From JACDER01 sp036394915 (GTDB lineage: Bacteria; Actinomycetota; Thermoleophilia; Gaiellales; Gaiellaceae), in contig DASWEE010000131.1 in assembly GCA_036394915.1 (NCBI GenBank), positions 1 through 13,741 of the forward strand: 13,741 nucleotides of DNA, in the 5' to 3' direction. The translations under genes were made by a program, and so were the position numbers. The notes beneath the pieces were generated by a model. That model saw only the letters and a list, made by a program, of their open reading frames with translations, did not search any database and was not told the origin of the DNA. Of this stretch, positions 13,099 through 13,741 are shown in pieces. How positions within the stretch are numbered: the first letter of the stretch is position 1; every line of letters begins with the position of its first letter.

Positions 13099-13741
13099 GC
13101 ACTCGCAGCGACCTCTTCCGCCGGGCCCGCGCCCTGATCCCGGGCGGCGTCAACTCTCCCGTACGCGCGATGCGCGCCGTCGGACTGGACGAGCCGTTCT
13201 TCGTCCGCCGCGCCAAGGGGTCCGAGCTGGAGGACGTGGACGGAAACCGCTACCTCGACTGGGTGATGTCCTGGGGCCCGCTCGTGTTCGGCCATGCCGA
13301 TCCCGAGACCGTCGCGGCCGTGATCGACGCCGCGCAGAACGGCACCAGCTTCGGAGCGCCGACCGAGTCCGAGGTCGACCTCGCCGCCGAGATCGTCGCG
13401 GCCTTCCCCTCGATCGAGCAAGTGCGGCTCGTGTCCTCGGGGACGGAGGCGTCGATGAGCGCCGTCCGGCTCGCCCGGGCGGCAACGCGGCGCGACCGCG
13501 TGCTCCGCTTTGCCGGTTGCTACCACGGCCACGTCGACGCGCTGCTCGCCGACTCCGGCTCGGGAATCGCCACGCTCGCGATCCCGTCGAGCCCGGGCGT
13601 CCCGACCGGAGTGACCGCCGACACGATCGTCGCCCCGTACAACGACATCGTCGCGGCCGCGGCCGCGGTCGAGCGCTACGGAGAAGGCCTCGCCTGCATC
13701 CTCGTCGAGCCGGTGGCGGGCAACATGGGCGTCGTCCCGCC
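13089..13741 (+). CDS. hemL: Glutamate-1-semialdehyde 2,1-aminomutase (partial, N-terminal half)
   Basis: The first 217 codons of a PLP-dependent class III aminotransferase-fold enzyme that makes 5-aminolevulinate in the C5 pathway; the gene runs off the window. Seen: LFRRARALIPGGVNSPVRA, the usual GSAM beginning; GNRYLDWVMSWGPLVFGHADP; SSGTEASMSAVRLARAATRRD, the PLP phosphate-binding region; FAGCYHGHVD; and LVEPVAGNMGVV. The PLP lysine lies beyond the window end. The GTG start is chosen at the expected distance before the conserved region and overlaps the hemB stop. An AAAAGAG stretch 8 nt upstream is a weak ribosome binding site. Its substrate is the product of HemA and its product feeds HemB. 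Confidence 0.95.
   Translation, partial: MALSTRSDLFRRARALIPGGVNSPVRAMRAVGLDEPFFVRRAKGSELEDVDGNRYLDWVMSWGPLVFGHADPETVAAVIDAAQNGTSFGAPTESEVDLAAEIVAAFPSIEQVRLVSSGTEASMSAVRLARAATRRDRVLRFAGCYHGHVDALLADSGSGIATLAIPSSPGVPTGVTADTIVAPYNDIVAAAAAVERYGEGLACILVEPVAGNMGVVP

Overview
The window looks like chromosome from a high-GC actinobacterium, most likely class Thermoleophilia (Gaiellales or Solirubrobacterales). This rests on strongly GC-biased codon use, GTG/TTG starts, -10 boxes of the TAGRNT type sitting 6-9 nt before ATG starts, and protein types I associate with that class (PepSY-like plus GT-C membrane proteins, DUF4239, a GtrA protein). It is inference; no rRNA or marker tree is available here. 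Genes are tightly packed and mostly on the + strand.

Layout. 1-131: C-terminal end of a 2-oxo-acid dehydrogenase E2 acyltransferase. 144-2751: a chain of four overlapping or abutting genes, namely a small glycine-rich membrane protein, an alkaline-phosphatase-superfamily phosphodiesterase, protein-L-isoaspartate methyltransferase (pcm) and acylphosphatase. 2763-3296: GtrA-like lipid-linked-sugar flippase. 3399-7091: PepSY-like/GT-C membrane protein, a second GT-C (GT87/DUF2029) glycosyltransferase, and a Nudix hydrolase. 7101-7886: DUF4239 membrane protein. 7887-8121: a gene-free stretch packed with hairpins between convergent genes. 8122-8895 (-): YmdB-type cyclic-nucleotide phosphodiesterase. 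9057-10058 (-): single-pass membrane protein with a degenerate M23/LytM-like domain. 10112-12108: ABC-2 type transporter, ATPase then permease. 12127 to the end: hemB and the start of hemL, early tetrapyrrole synthesis.

The most unusual content is repetitive and structural. A repeat of about 136-155 bp is present at 4036-4190 and 8920-9055, with a shorter relative in reverse orientation at 3207-3254. The two long copies share blocks of near-identity and fold the same way, and differing bases in their stems change in compensating pairs. One copy lies in frame inside the GT-C gene and the short one forms part of the C-terminal tail of the GtrA protein. A second structure at 7894-8119 is a run of hairpins bounded by a 14-nt inverted repeat; two of its stems are related to each other with paired compensating changes. 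I see no transposase, CRISPR array, tRNA or rRNA. Metabolically the window is otherwise core: protein repair and housekeeping enzymes, envelope glycosylation, an exporter, and heme synthesis.
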